NCBI GenBank assembly: GCA_035540635.1
Contig: DATLGH010000081.1
Coordinates: 1 to 42,634 of the forward strand
Length of the DNA: 42,634 bases
Reading direction: 5' to 3'
DNA from: Egibacteraceae bacterium
GTDB lineage: Bacteria > Actinomycetota > Nitriliruptoria > Euzebyales > Egibacteraceae
The notes beneath the pieces were generated by a model. The model saw nothing but the letters and a program-made list of their open reading frames with translations, did no database searches and was not told where the DNA came from. The position numbers were made by a program, and so were the translations under genes. Within the stretch, counting starts at the first letter, position 1. Every line of letters begins with the position of its first letter. This document shows positions 8,077 through 15,544 of the stretch, piece by piece.

Positions 8077-8818
8077 GCCGCGACCCGTTCGGGCGAACGT
8101 CCGAAGCGAGGTCTCAAGTGAAGACGCGCACGAGAACTTGGCGGCCTTGGCTGTGCGCAGCGGGCCACAATCGATCGGTCCGCTTAAGGGTATAGCTCGC
8201 TTCTTGCGCGACCGGGGTGATGTCAACCTTGCCTGCTTGCTTTACGCCCTTGCAGCCGTCCGGATTGGAGCGGCGGAGGGACTACAGGCCGCTGCGCGGG
8301 AACTCGGCAGGGCTTCAGCTCTCGCGCGGCAACACGGGAGCCACCAACTCGCTGAAGCACTGCTCCGTGAAAGCCTCCAGCACGATCCCACCAACTTGCG
8401 TCCACTCTCAACTCTGGGGCAGCTTCTGCACCATCAAGGGCGATACGCCGAGGCGATCGATTGTCTCGAAGGCGCCTCCAGTATCGACAACCATGCAAAG
8501 CTGTTCCTTGGCTGGTCACGCCTGCTCGCAGGCTTCGATGCGCGTGATGAGCAAGAGGTAGCGGATGGTTCTGCACAACTCGGTGAAGCACTACGGCAGT
8601 GGGCATACGGTAGTAATAGTTTCTCCGAGCGGGGACGCTGGGTCCGCCAACTTCGCCGACTGCGCGCTTTGGGCTCCCGGTTTGAAGAGCAGACCCGCCA
8701 ATTGATCGAGTTCGCTAATTCCAACGCCAGCTGGGGCGAGATCGATCCGACCGTTGCCGAAGAGCCGTGGTCAGACGACGATTCTGAGTTGCTTGTAGGT
8801 GACGGTCAACCTTCATAG
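8072..8818 (+). CDS. TPR-containing protein of unknown function, lower GC
   Basis: The open frame continues to a TAG at 8816-8818. Two to three tetratricopeptide-like helical pairs are visible: VNLACLLYALAAVRIGAAEG, HQLAEALLRESLQHDPTNLR, and LSTLGQLLHHQGRYAEAIDC. The C-terminus is acidic (EEPWSDDDSELL). TPRs mediate protein-protein contacts and no catalytic domain is present. The start is unresolved: in-frame ATGs at 8060, 8072 and 8075 overlap the promoter at 8048-8076, so the true start may be the TTG at 8138 or later, and no clear ribosome site helps. A different overlapping frame has a GTG at 8118 that runs only 25 codons. Codons are clearly less GC-rich than in neighbouring genes, which suggests recent acquisition. 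Confidence 0.6.
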   Translation: MMPRPVRANVRSEVSSEDAHENLAALAVRSGPQSIGPLKGIARFLRDRGDVNLACLLYALAAVRIGAAEGLQAAARELGRASALARQHGSHQLAEALLRESLQHDPTNLRPLSTLGQLLHHQGRYAEAIDCLEGASSIDNHAKLFLGWSRLLAGFDARDEQEVADGSAQLGEALRQWAYGSNSFSERGRWVRQLRRLRALGSRFEEQTRQLIEFANSNASWGEIDPTVAEEPWSDDDSELLVGDGQPS

Positions 8819-9011
8819 AACTGGTTAGTAGTTAGATATGCTACTTCTCTCTCACTTGCGGCCTAGCGATCGAACTCTGCGGGCGTGGGACCCGCGGCTC
8901 GTAGAGGTAGCGGTCGATTGCCTGGGCGCCTGGGCGGTCTTGGCGCCGAACGGCGCCGCGCGGGGTACCGTCTGGAGGGTAAACCCGCCGGTCAGATCAG
9001 AGGTGGTTTTG
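8819..9011. other. Gap between TPR gene and tRNA-Arg
   Basis: No gene was seen. It contains a small hairpin, GGCGCC-GAAC-GGCGCC at 8942-8957, which lies downstream of the tRNA on the minus strand and might help end its transcript, although no T-run follows. The 9-mer ACCCGCGGC at 8890-8898 also occurs in the tRNA 3' part (9013-9021), too short to call an attachment repeat. Confidence 0.35.
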
Positions 9012-9084
9012 TACCCGCGGCAGGATTCGAACCTGCGGCCTTCTGCTCCGGAGGCAGACGCTCTATCCCCTGAGCTACGCGGGC
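9012..9084 (-). tRNA. tRNA-Arg (anticodon CCG)
   Basis: On the minus strand a full cloverleaf can be drawn. The acceptor arm GCCCGCG pairs with CGCGGGT (a G-U closes the end), and TA follows at positions 8-9. The D arm is GCTCAGGGGATAGAGC, the anticodon arm TCTGC-CTCCGGA-GCAGA, and the T arm GCAGG-TTCGAAT-CCTGC. Loop position 33 is T and the anticodon is CCG, reading Arg CGG codons. CCA is not encoded. The 3' end faces the accessory region, which is the orientation in which integrative elements use tRNA genes. Confidence 0.97.
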
Positions 9085-9095
9085 GGGGTGGGACG

Positions 9096-9101
9096 ATGGT
9101 A
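9096..9101 (-). promoter_or_regulatory. -10 element of tRNA-Arg gene
   Basis: On the minus strand TACCAT lies 11 nt before the mature tRNA 5' end, so transcription would start only a few bases upstream of it. No good -35 hexamer is visible. The csoR stop codon is 8 bp further upstream. Confidence 0.4.
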
Positions 9102-9108
9102 GCAGCCG

Positions 9109-9381
9109 TCAGGACTTGACGAGACGCTCAATGGCCCTCGTCGCCTCGCCGATCATCTCGTCGGTGCGGGCGGGGTCGTCGCCGGTGGCGGCCTCCCGCA
9201 CGCAGTGGCGGACGTGATCGTCGGGCAGGCCGATGGACACGCTCTGCAGCGCCCTCGACGCGGCGGAGACCTGCGTGAGGATGTCGATGCAGTAGGTGTC
9301 CTCCTCGATCATCCGCTGCAAGCCCCTGATCTGCCCCCCGATCCGGCGCAGCCGCTTCACGCAGTCGTCCCTGCCCATCAT
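9109..9381 (-). CDS. csoR: CsoR-family copper-sensing repressor
   Basis: The product is a 90-residue all-helical regulator. The Cu(I)-binding triad is intact as Cys31, His56 and Cys60, with the same spacing (25 and 4) as in Mycobacterium tuberculosis CsoR. The family signature VKRLRRIGGQIRGLQRMIEE occupies residues 8-27. CsoR tetramers repress copper export genes and release DNA when Cu(I) binds. The start is one of two adjacent ATGs (9381 or 9378); no ribosome site is visible, so the message may be leaderless. It is divergent from the cupredoxin-copB genes with only 28 bp between starts, which fits control of that pair and autoregulation. Confidence 0.93.
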   Translation of the reverse strand: MMGRDDCVKRLRRIGGQIRGLQRMIEEDTYCIDILTQVSAASRALQSVSIGLPDDHVRHCVREAATGDDPARTDEMIGEATRAIERLVKS

Positions 9382-9389
9382 GTAATGGG
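9374..9389. promoter_or_regulatory. Candidate CsoR operator
   Basis: The inverted repeat CCCAT-N6-ATGGG overlaps the csoR start codons in the divergent control region. CsoR operators are G/C-tract dyads, so this is the best candidate seen, but it departs from the known CsoR consensus and may be coincidental. Confidence 0.3.
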
Positions 9390-9409
9390 ACGCGAGTAGG
9401 AGGCTTGCG

Positions 9410-9839
9410 ATGAGCACGTCACGACCAGCGCTGCAGAGTGGCGCCGTCGCGGCGATCCTGGCGCTCGCCACCATCGCCCCCTGGCGGGCTGCGCCGACCG
9501 CCCCGCCGGGGGCGTGCCCACGACGGGCACAGCCACCACGGCGACCGCGCCCCGGTCGCGGAGGGCGCCCGCACGATCCCCGTCGCGGCCAGCGCGTTCG
9601 CCTTCGACCCCCAGGAGATCGCCCTGACCGCCGGCGAGGACGTCGCGATCGGGCTGACCTCGACCGACCTGACCCACGACTTCGTCATCGACGAGGTCGA
9701 CTTCCACGTCGCCGCGGACCCCGGCTGCACCGCCAAGGGCGCACTGCGCATAGACGAACCCGGCACCTACACCGCCTACTGCTCCGTCGCGGGGCACCGC
9801 GAAGCCGGGATGCAGACCACCGTGACCGTCACCGAGTGA
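9410..9839 (+). pseudogene. Type-1 copper cupredoxin lipoprotein, apparently frameshifted twice
   Basis: AGGAGG precedes the ATG, and a signal peptide starts the first frame (GAVAAILALATIAP). The lipobox LAGCADRPAGG follows in a second frame from 9481. The mature domain from about 9516 is in a third (HDGHSHHGDRAP, then ARTIPVAASAFAFDPQEIAL), ending at 9839. Each switch is explained by one missing base, in the C5 run at 9477-9481 and the G5 run at 9508-9512. All four type-1 copper ligands are present: His in DLTHDF, then Cys, His and Met in YCSVAGHREAGM. The product would be a periplasm-facing copper-binding lipoprotein next to its exporter. Two same-direction homopolymer losses with an intact domain look more like sequence error or recent inactivation than long decay. 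Confidence 0.75.
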
Positions 9840-9855
9840 CAAAGGGGACCCGACC

Positions 9856-11970
9856 ATGGCACACGACGTCCCGACGCTGGACGAAGCCGCAGTCCGGGCA
9901 GGAGGCGCAGTGAGCACCCACGGGCACGGCCAGCACGACCAGCTCCACGTCCGCGAGACCCACGTCGGCCAGGGAGACGGCGGCCAGGGAGACGGCGGCC
10001 ACGACCACGGTGACCACGCGGCCATGTTCCGCGACCGGTTCTGGCTGACCCTGCTGCTCACCCTGCCGGTCGTCTACTACTCCGAGCACCTGCGCCACTG
10101 GTTCGGCTACGGGGTGTGGGAGTTCCCCGGCCACGAGTGGCTCGCCCCGGTCCTCGGGACGGTCATCCTCCTCTACGGCGGCTGGCCGTTCCTCACCGGT
10201 GGGCTGGCCGAGGCCAGGCAGCGCAAGCCGGGGATGATGCTGCTCATCGCGATGGCGATCAGCGTCGCCTACGCCGCCTCGCTCGCCACCTCGCTCGGGC
10301 TGTTCACCGTCGAGGTGTGGTGGGAGCTCGCGCTGCTCATCACGATCATGCTGCTCGGCCACTGGCTGGAGATGCGAGCCATCGGCCAGGCTCGCGGCGC
10401 ACTCGCGGCGCTCGCCGAGCTGCTGCCCGACGACGCGGAGCGGCTCACCGTCACCGGCGACACCGAGACCGTGAAGGTCGCCGACCTGCAGGTCGGCGAC
10501 ATCGTCCTCGTCCGCCCCGGCGGGCGCGTCCCCGCCGACGGCACGATCGTCGAGGGCGCCGCCGAGCTCGACGAGTCGATGATCACCGGCGAGGCCAACC
10601 CCGTGGCTCGAGGGGAGGGCGACCGGGTCGTCGCCGCGACCGTCGCCGCGGATTCGGCGATCCGGGTGCGGGTCGACGCCGTCGGCGACGACACGACCCT
10701 CGCCGGCATCCAGCGGCTGGTCGCGGAGGCGCAGGCGTCCTCCTCACGGACGCAGGTCCTCGCCGACCGGGCTGCCGCGCTGCTGTTCTTCGCCGCCCTC
10801 GCCGCGGCCGTCCTCACCGTCGCGGCCTGGACCGTGCTCGGCCGGCCCGACGCCGCGGTCGTTCGGGCGGTGACCGTGCTCGTCATCGCCTGCCCGCACG
10901 CCCTCGGCCTCGCCATCCCACTCGTCGTGTCGATCTCGACGGCGAAGTCGGCCCGCAGCGGCATCCTCGTCAAGGACCGCCGGGCGCTCGAGCGGATGCG
11001 CGAGATCGACGTCGTCATGTTCGACAAGACCGGCACGCTGACCCGCGGGCAGCACGTCCTCACTGGCGTCGCCGCGGTGGACGGGGACAGCGACCGGCTG
11101 CTCGCCCTCGCCGCGGCGGTCGAGGCCGACAGCGAGCACCCGCTGGCGCGCGCCATCGTCAGCGCCGCCCACGACCGCAAGGTCCCCGCGCCGAAGGGGT
11201 CGCGGTTCCGGTCACTGACCGGCCGCGGGGTCGAGGCGGACATCGAGGGCGGCCCCGTCGCCGTGGGCGGACCCGCACTGCTGCGCGAACGCGGCCTCAC
11301 CCTGCCCGCCGCACTCGACGAGCAGGTGTCGGCGTGGCGGTCCCGGGGTGCAGCCGTCCTCGCGGTGGTCCGTGACGGCGAGGTCGTCGGCGTCCTCGCC
11401 CTGGAGGACGAGGTCCGCGACTCCTCCCGGCAGGCCGTGCGCCTACTGCACGACCTCGGCGTGCGCGTCGGGATGATCACCGGCGATGCCCAGGAGGTCG
11501 CCGACGCCGTCGCCGCCGAGCTCGGCATCGACGAGGTGTTCGCCCAGGTGCTGCCCGAGGACAAGGACGCGAAGGTCGCCGGCCTGCAGGACCGCGGCGA
11601 GGCGGTCGCGATGGTCGGCGACGGGGTGAACGACGCCCCGGCGCTCGCCCGGGCCGACGTCGGCATCGCCATCGGCGCAGGCACCGACGTGGCGATCGAG
11701 TCGGCCGGCATCGTCCTCGCCTCCGATGACCCACGGGGGGTCGTGGCCATCCGCCGGCTGTCGCAGGCCAGCTACCGCAAGATGGTGCAGAACCTGTGGT
11801 GGGCGGCCGGGTACAACCTCGCGGCGATCCCCCTCGCCGCCGGCGTGCTCGCCCCGATCGGGTTCGTGCTTCCGATGGCGCTCGGTGCGGTGCTCATGAG
11901 CCTGTCCACCATCGTGGTGGCGCTCAACGCGCAGCTGCTGCGCCGCGTGGAGCTCGACCCCGCGGGCTGA
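9856..11970 (+). CDS. copB: CopB-type (P1B-3) copper-translocating P-type ATPase
   Basis: The product is a 704-residue membrane ATPase exporting copper or silver. It has a short His/Asp-rich N-terminus (STHGHGQHDQ, GGHDHGDHAA) instead of CXXC metal domains. The transmembrane metal motif is CPH at 346-348, the mark of the P1B-3 group. Other motifs are TGE in SMITGEANP, the phosphorylated Asp390 in DKTGTLT, MVGDGVNDAPAL, and the last helices NLWWAAGYN and GAVLMSLSTIVVALNAQLLR, which carry group-specific residues. AAAGGGGACC serves as ribosome site, 16 bp after the cupredoxin stop, so the two are probably one transcript. The cupredoxin may deliver or buffer copper outside the membrane. The length is normal and no damage was seen. 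Confidence 0.93.
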   Translation: MAHDVPTLDEAAVRAGGAVSTHGHGQHDQLHVRETHVGQGDGGQGDGGHDHGDHAAMFRDRFWLTLLLTLPVVYYSEHLRHWFGYGVWEFPGHEWLAPVLGTVILLYGGWPFLTGGLAEARQRKPGMMLLIAMAISVAYAASLATSLGLFTVEVWWELALLITIMLLGHWLEMRAIGQARGALAALAELLPDDAERLTVTGDTETVKVADLQVGDIVLVRPGGRVPADGTIVEGAAELDESMITGEANPVARGEGDRVVAATVAADSAIRVRVDAVGDDTTLAGIQRLVAEAQASSSRTQVLADRAAALLFFAALAAAVLTVAAWTVLGRPDAAVVRAVTVLVIACPHALGLAIPLVVSISTAKSARSGILVKDRRALERMREIDVVMFDKTGTLTRGQHVLTGVAAVDGDSDRLLALAAAVEADSEHPLARAIVSAAHDRKVPAPKGSRFRSLTGRGVEADIEGGPVAVGGPALLRERGLTLPAALDEQVSAWRSRGAAVLAVVRDGEVVGVLALEDEVRDSSRQAVRLLHDLGVRVGMITGDAQEVADAVAAELGIDEVFAQVLPEDKDAKVAGLQDRGEAVAMVGDGVNDAPALARADVGIAIGAGTDVAIESAGIVLASDDPRGVVAIRRLSQASYRKMVQNLWWAAGYNLAAIPLAAGVLAPIGFVLPMALGAVLMSLSTIVVALNAQLLRRVELDPAG

Positions 11971-11977
11971 CCCCTGC

Positions 11978-12045
11978 GCAGCATCATCATCTTTGGGGAT
12001 GCACCGACGGGCTCACGACGACATCCTTGGGCCCATGTTGCGCCC
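11978..12045 (+). repeat. Copy A of a dyad-containing element ending at a start codon
   Basis: The element opens with GCAGCATCATCATC, then TTTGGGGATGCACC, and ends GGCCCATGTTGCGCCC. The final ATG (12035) is the start of the M23 peptidase gene. Copy B at 18239-18296 shares the opening, the GATGCACC block and the GGCCCATG-TGCG end. GCATC and GATGC form a dyad. It may be a promoter/operator module. Confidence 0.5.
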
Positions 12046-13450
12046 CTCCGCATGCGGCGGCGCGACGGGCATCCGGGCCACCATCTGGCTCGGGTGCCTG
12101 TTCGCACTGCTGGCGACCGCACTGCCCGTCCCCGCGCTGGCCGTCCAGCTCGAGCCGCCGGTGCCGCCCACCGACCCCCCACCGGACGCGGTGGCGCCCG
12201 ACCCGGAGGAGGCCGCGCGCCTCCAGGCCGAGCGTGAGGAAGCCGCCCGCCAGGAGGCGCTCCTCCGGGAGGAGGAGCGCAGGACGCGGCTCGCCCAGGC
12301 GCTCGACGCCGCGCGGGCGGAGCTGTCCGCGTCGGAGGCCGGCCTCGTGTCCGCCCTGGGCAGGGCGAACCGGGCCCGCGGTGACCTCGTCGTCGCCCGC
12401 TACGACCTCGAGGACGCCCGCAAGCGCCTCGCCGACACGGAGGCCCGGATCCGCCGTGCCGAGCGCGAGCTGCGGCGGTCGACGGCGCGGCTCGAGGGCA
12501 TACGGGAGGATCTCGCCGCCGAGGCGGTCGCCGCCTACCAGGCCGGCAGCACGAGCCAGACACCGGCCATGGTGGCCCTCGAGGCGGTCGTCCGTTCGCG
12601 CAACCCCCGCCAGTTCGTAGCCGGTCTCGGGTACCTCAACGCCATGCTCGGCGCGCGGGTGAGCCAGTTCGAGGAGGCGCAGGAGACCGTCGACCGCCTG
12701 ACGGAGGGCGCCAAAGCCCGCGAGGTGGCGCGCCAGCGCGCCGAGGAGGCCCTCGCCCTCGCCGAGGAGACGCATACCGCCGCGGCGTCGGAGGCACCCC
12801 GAGAGGAGGGGCGGCTCGCGGCCGCGCTCGCCGCGCACCTCGAGCGCGTCGGGGAGCTCGTCGGCTTCGCGAGCGCGCAACGAGCCACCGCCGAGGCGAC
12901 CGACGCGGGCACGGTCACCGCGGACAACGTGCAGCTCGCCTCGCGCATCGCGGAGGTGGCGCGCCAGTCCGCCACGACCGCGGAGCGCCTGCGCACCGGC
13001 TCCGACCGCATCGCCGCCGGCAAGGACGGTCTGCCGCCCTGGCGGGAGTTCCGCTGCCCGGTCGACGGCACCGTCCAGTTCGTGAACGACTGGGGGTTCC
13101 CGCGGACCGGGAGCCGCAGCCACGAGGGCACCGACGTGTTCGCCGAGCGCGGCACCCCCATCGTCGCCATGGCGGACGGCGTCGTGCAGCGGGTGTCCCG
13201 CCAGGACGTCGGACTCGGGGGGCTGTCGGTCACCTACGTCGTCGACGGGCACCGCATCTACAACGCCCACCTCGACACCGTCAGCGACGGCCTCGAGGTG
13301 GGCGACGAGGTCAGGGCCGGCCAGCGGATCGGCACCGTCGGCACCTCGGGCAACGCGCGCGGCACCCCGCCACACAACCACGTCGGCATGTACACGGCCG
13401 ACGACGCGCCCATGAACCCCTACCCGATCCTCCGGCGGGCCTGCCGCTGA
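12035..13450 (+). CDS. Secreted M23 (LytM-type) peptidoglycan peptidase with coiled coil
   Basis: The product is 471 residues. A signal peptide or anchor (TIWLGCLFALLATALPVPAL) spans about residues 15-36. A long Ala/Glu/Arg-rich coiled coil follows from about 50 to 310, as in NlpD/EnvC-like proteins. The C-terminal LytM domain has the zinc ligands His363 and Asp367 (SHEGTD), and catalytic histidines His412 (AHLD) and His447/His449 (HNHVGMY). All are present, so it is probably an active endopeptidase rather than a pure activator. The start is the ATG inside the copy A element; an earlier in-frame ATG at 11993 would place the dyad in the coding region and lacks support. It likely acts in cell-wall remodelling or division. 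Confidence 0.85.
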   Translation: MLRPSACGGATGIRATIWLGCLFALLATALPVPALAVQLEPPVPPTDPPPDAVAPDPEEAARLQAEREEAARQEALLREEERRTRLAQALDAARAELSASEAGLVSALGRANRARGDLVVARYDLEDARKRLADTEARIRRAERELRRSTARLEGIREDLAAEAVAAYQAGSTSQTPAMVALEAVVRSRNPRQFVAGLGYLNAMLGARVSQFEEAQETVDRLTEGAKAREVARQRAEEALALAEETHTAAASEAPREEGRLAAALAAHLERVGELVGFASAQRATAEATDAGTVTADNVQLASRIAEVARQSATTAERLRTGSDRIAAGKDGLPPWREFRCPVDGTVQFVNDWGFPRTGSRSHEGTDVFAERGTPIVAMADGVVQRVSRQDVGLGGLSVTYVVDGHRIYNAHLDTVSDGLEVGDEVRAGQRIGTVGTSGNARGTPPHNHVGMYTADDAPMNPYPILRRACR

Positions 13451-13497
13451 GTCGCGTGCCGGCGGGGGGCCGATCTGCGGCTTCTGGGCGGGCGGTC

Positions 13498-13503
13498 TAG
13501 CAT
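13498..13503 (+). promoter_or_regulatory. -10 element before response-receiver gene
   Basis: TAGCAT lies 33 bp before the GTG start, leaving space for a short leader with the GGCGAGGAGTG ribosome site. No consensus -35 is visible. Confidence 0.4.
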
Positions 13504-13536
13504 CCGCTGTCGGAAACGGACGGCGAGGAGTGACTC

Positions 13537-13914
13537 GTGGCACGGGTGATGGCGGTCGACGACGACCACGTGATCCGCGGGTTGCTCGAGGTGAATCTCG
13601 AGATGGAGGGTCACGAGGTGGTCACCGCCGTCGACGGTGAGGACGCGCTCGCCAAGGTCCGCGCCGACCCTCCCGACCTCATCCTGCTCGACGTCATGAT
13701 GCCGAACGTCAACGGCTGGCAGGTGGCCGAGGAGCTCAAGAGCGACGAGGCCACACGCGACATCCCCATCATCTTCCTGTCCGCGCGGGCCATGGACGCC
13801 GACCTGCGCAAGGGCGCGAGCCTCGGGGTGGAATCCTACGTGACGAAGCCCTTCGACCCGATCGACCTCATGGAGCTCATCAGCCGGCTGCTCGAGGCCC
13901 GCGGTGGGCGGTGA
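13537..13914 (+). CDS. Stand-alone receiver-domain response regulator
   Basis: The product is a 125-residue CheY-like receiver without an output domain. It has the acidic pocket (MAVDDDHVIRG), the phospho-acceptor Asp in LILLDVMMP, the conserved Ser in IIFLSARAMD and Lys in VTKPFDP. All active-site residues are intact, so it should be phosphorylatable. The GTG start has a strong ribosome site (GAGGAG). No histidine kinase or output partner lies nearby. It overlaps argS by 11 bp in another frame, so the two are probably co-transcribed. Its target is unknown. Confidence 0.87.
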   Translation: MARVMAVDDDHVIRGLLEVNLEMEGHEVVTAVDGEDALAKVRADPPDLILLDVMMPNVNGWQVAEELKSDEATRDIPIIFLSARAMDADLRKGASLGVESYVTKPFDPIDLMELISRLLEARGGR

Positions 13915-15544
13915 CGGCCCCGCACCGCCGACGGCTTCGGCGGTGACCGCGGCGGACGGGCTCGCCGACCTCGTGCGCAACGCGCTGACGGCGGCGGGCC
14001 TGCCCCCGGCCGACCCCACGTTCGAGCGTCCCCGCCAGCGCGCGCACGGCGACTGGGCGACGAACGTGGCGCTCAGGCTGGCAAAGCCCGTCGGCCGCCC
14101 GCCGCGCGAGATCGCCCAGGCCATCGTCGACCACCTCGAGCTGCCCGCCGACGTCGCGGCGGCCGAGGTAGCCGGTCCGGGGTTCGTCAACTTCCGGCTG
14201 TCGCACGCCGCGCTCGAGGAGGTGGTCCGCTCGGCCGTCGCCGCGGGGCACGCGTGGGGGCGGCGGCCCGCCGAGGTTCCGCCACGACGGGTCAACGTCG
14301 AGTTCGTAAGCGCCAACCCCACCGGACCGCTGCACGTCGGGCACGGCCGCCAGGCAGCGCTCGGCGACGCCCTCGCCGCGCTGCTCGAGGCCACCGGCCT
14401 GGCGGTCACCCGGGAGTTCTACTTCAACGACGCCGGCGGCCAGATGCGGCGGTTCGGTGAGAGCGTGGCCGCCGCAATCCGCGGTGAGGAACCCCCCGAG
14501 GACGGCTACCACGGCGCCTACATCGCCGAGCTGGCCCGCGAGCTCGTGGCGTCCGGCGAGAGCGAGGACGTCACCGAAGCCGCGTACGCGCGGATGCTCG
14601 AGCGGATCAAGGCGACGCTCGCCGCGCTCGGGGTCCGCTTCGACGTGTACTTCGGGGAGCGGACCCTGCACGAGTCAGGGCGCATCGCCGACGCGATCGA
14701 GCGTCTGCGGGCGGCCGGCCACGTCTACGAGGGCGACGGGGCGACGTGGCTGCGCACGACGACGTTCGGCGACGACAAGGACCGCGTGCTCGTCAAGGCC
14801 GACGGGGCGATGACCTACTTCGCGGCCGACTGCGCGTACCTCGTCGACAAGCTCGAGCGCGGCTTCGACCAGCTCGTGTACGTGCTCGGCGCTGACCACC
14901 ACGGCTACGTGGCCCGCCTGCAGGCCATCGCCGCCGCCGCCGGCCTCGAGCCCGGACGTGTCGAGGTCGTGCTCCACCAGTTCGTGAACCTCTACCGCGC
15001 CGGTGAGGTCGTGCGCATGAGCAAGCGCACCGGCGACATCATCACCTTCGACGAGCTCATCGAGGAGGTGGGTGGCGACGCCGCCCGGTACACCTTCCTC
15101 CGCTACTCCTCCGACGTCACCATCGACTTTGACATCGCCGCGGTCGTCCGCCAGGACCGCGAGAACCCCGTCTACTACGTCCAGTACTCCCACGCGCGCA
15201 TCGCCGGCATCATGCGGACCGCCACCGCCCGCGGGGTCGTGCCCGGCGACGTCGCCGACGCGGCGCTCGACCGGCTCACGCACGAGGCGGAGGTGGAGCT
15301 CGTCCGCCGGATCGGCGCCTATCCGGAGACCGTGGCCTACGCCGCGGAGCAGCGCGCGCCCCACCGCATCGCCCACTACGCCGAGGACCTCGCCGAGGGC
15401 TTCCACCGCTTCTACACCCAGTGCCAGGTGGTCGGCGACGATCCGGAGCTCACACGGGCCCGCTACTGGCTGTGCGTGGCGGCCCGCCAGACGCTCGTCA
15501 ACGCGCTCGACCTGCTCGGCGTGAGCGCCCCGGAACGGATGTGA
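13904..15544 (+). CDS. argS: Arginyl-tRNA synthetase
   Basis: The product is a 546-residue class I synthetase joining arginine to tRNA-Arg. The N-terminal additional domain begins at LADLVRNALTAAGLPPAD. The HIGH-type motif is NPTGPLHVGHGRQAALGDAL. The Arg-specific FYFNDAGGQMRRFGESV follows, and the KMSK equivalent is VRMSKRTGDIITFDEL, ahead of the helical anticodon-binding domain that ends LVNALDLLGVSAPERM. The GTG start overlaps the receiver gene end. Its stop overlaps the lysA start (ATGTGA), suggesting coupled translation. Length and motifs are ordinary. Confidence 0.97.
   Translation: MGGDGPAPPTASAVTAADGLADLVRNALTAAGLPPADPTFERPRQRAHGDWATNVALRLAKPVGRPPREIAQAIVDHLELPADVAAAEVAGPGFVNFRLSHAALEEVVRSAVAAGHAWGRRPAEVPPRRVNVEFVSANPTGPLHVGHGRQAALGDALAALLEATGLAVTREFYFNDAGGQMRRFGESVAAAIRGEEPPEDGYHGAYIAELARELVASGESEDVTEAAYARMLERIKATLAALGVRFDVYFGERTLHESGRIADAIERLRAAGHVYEGDGATWLRTTTFGDDKDRVLVKADGAMTYFAADCAYLVDKLERGFDQLVYVLGADHHGYVARLQAIAAAAGLEPGRVEVVLHQFVNLYRAGEVVRMSKRTGDIITFDELIEEVGGDAARYTFLRYSSDVTIDFDIAAVVRQDRENPVYYVQYSHARIAGIMRTATARGVVPGDVADAALDRLTHEAEVELVRRIGAYPETVAYAAEQRAPHRIAHYAEDLAEGFHRFYTQCQVVGDDPELTRARYWLCVAARQTLVNALDLLGVSAPERM

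Noticed and set aside
8890-9021. A 9-bp repeat ACCCGCGGC possibly marking an attachment site at the tRNA
   Set aside because: It is too short and GC-rich to be meaningful, and no integrase or longer tRNA 3' duplicate was seen.
11971-12034. A cyclic-di-AMP (ydaO-type) riboswitch before the M23 peptidase gene
   Set aside because: Such riboswitches often precede actinobacterial wall hydrolases, but the leader is only about 60 nt and lacks the conserved core.
11987-13543. A 518-codon minus-strand frame opposite the M23 gene
   Set aside because: It mirrors the coiled-coil gene codon by codon, has no start signal or recognisable motif, and the plus strand has intact catalytic residues.
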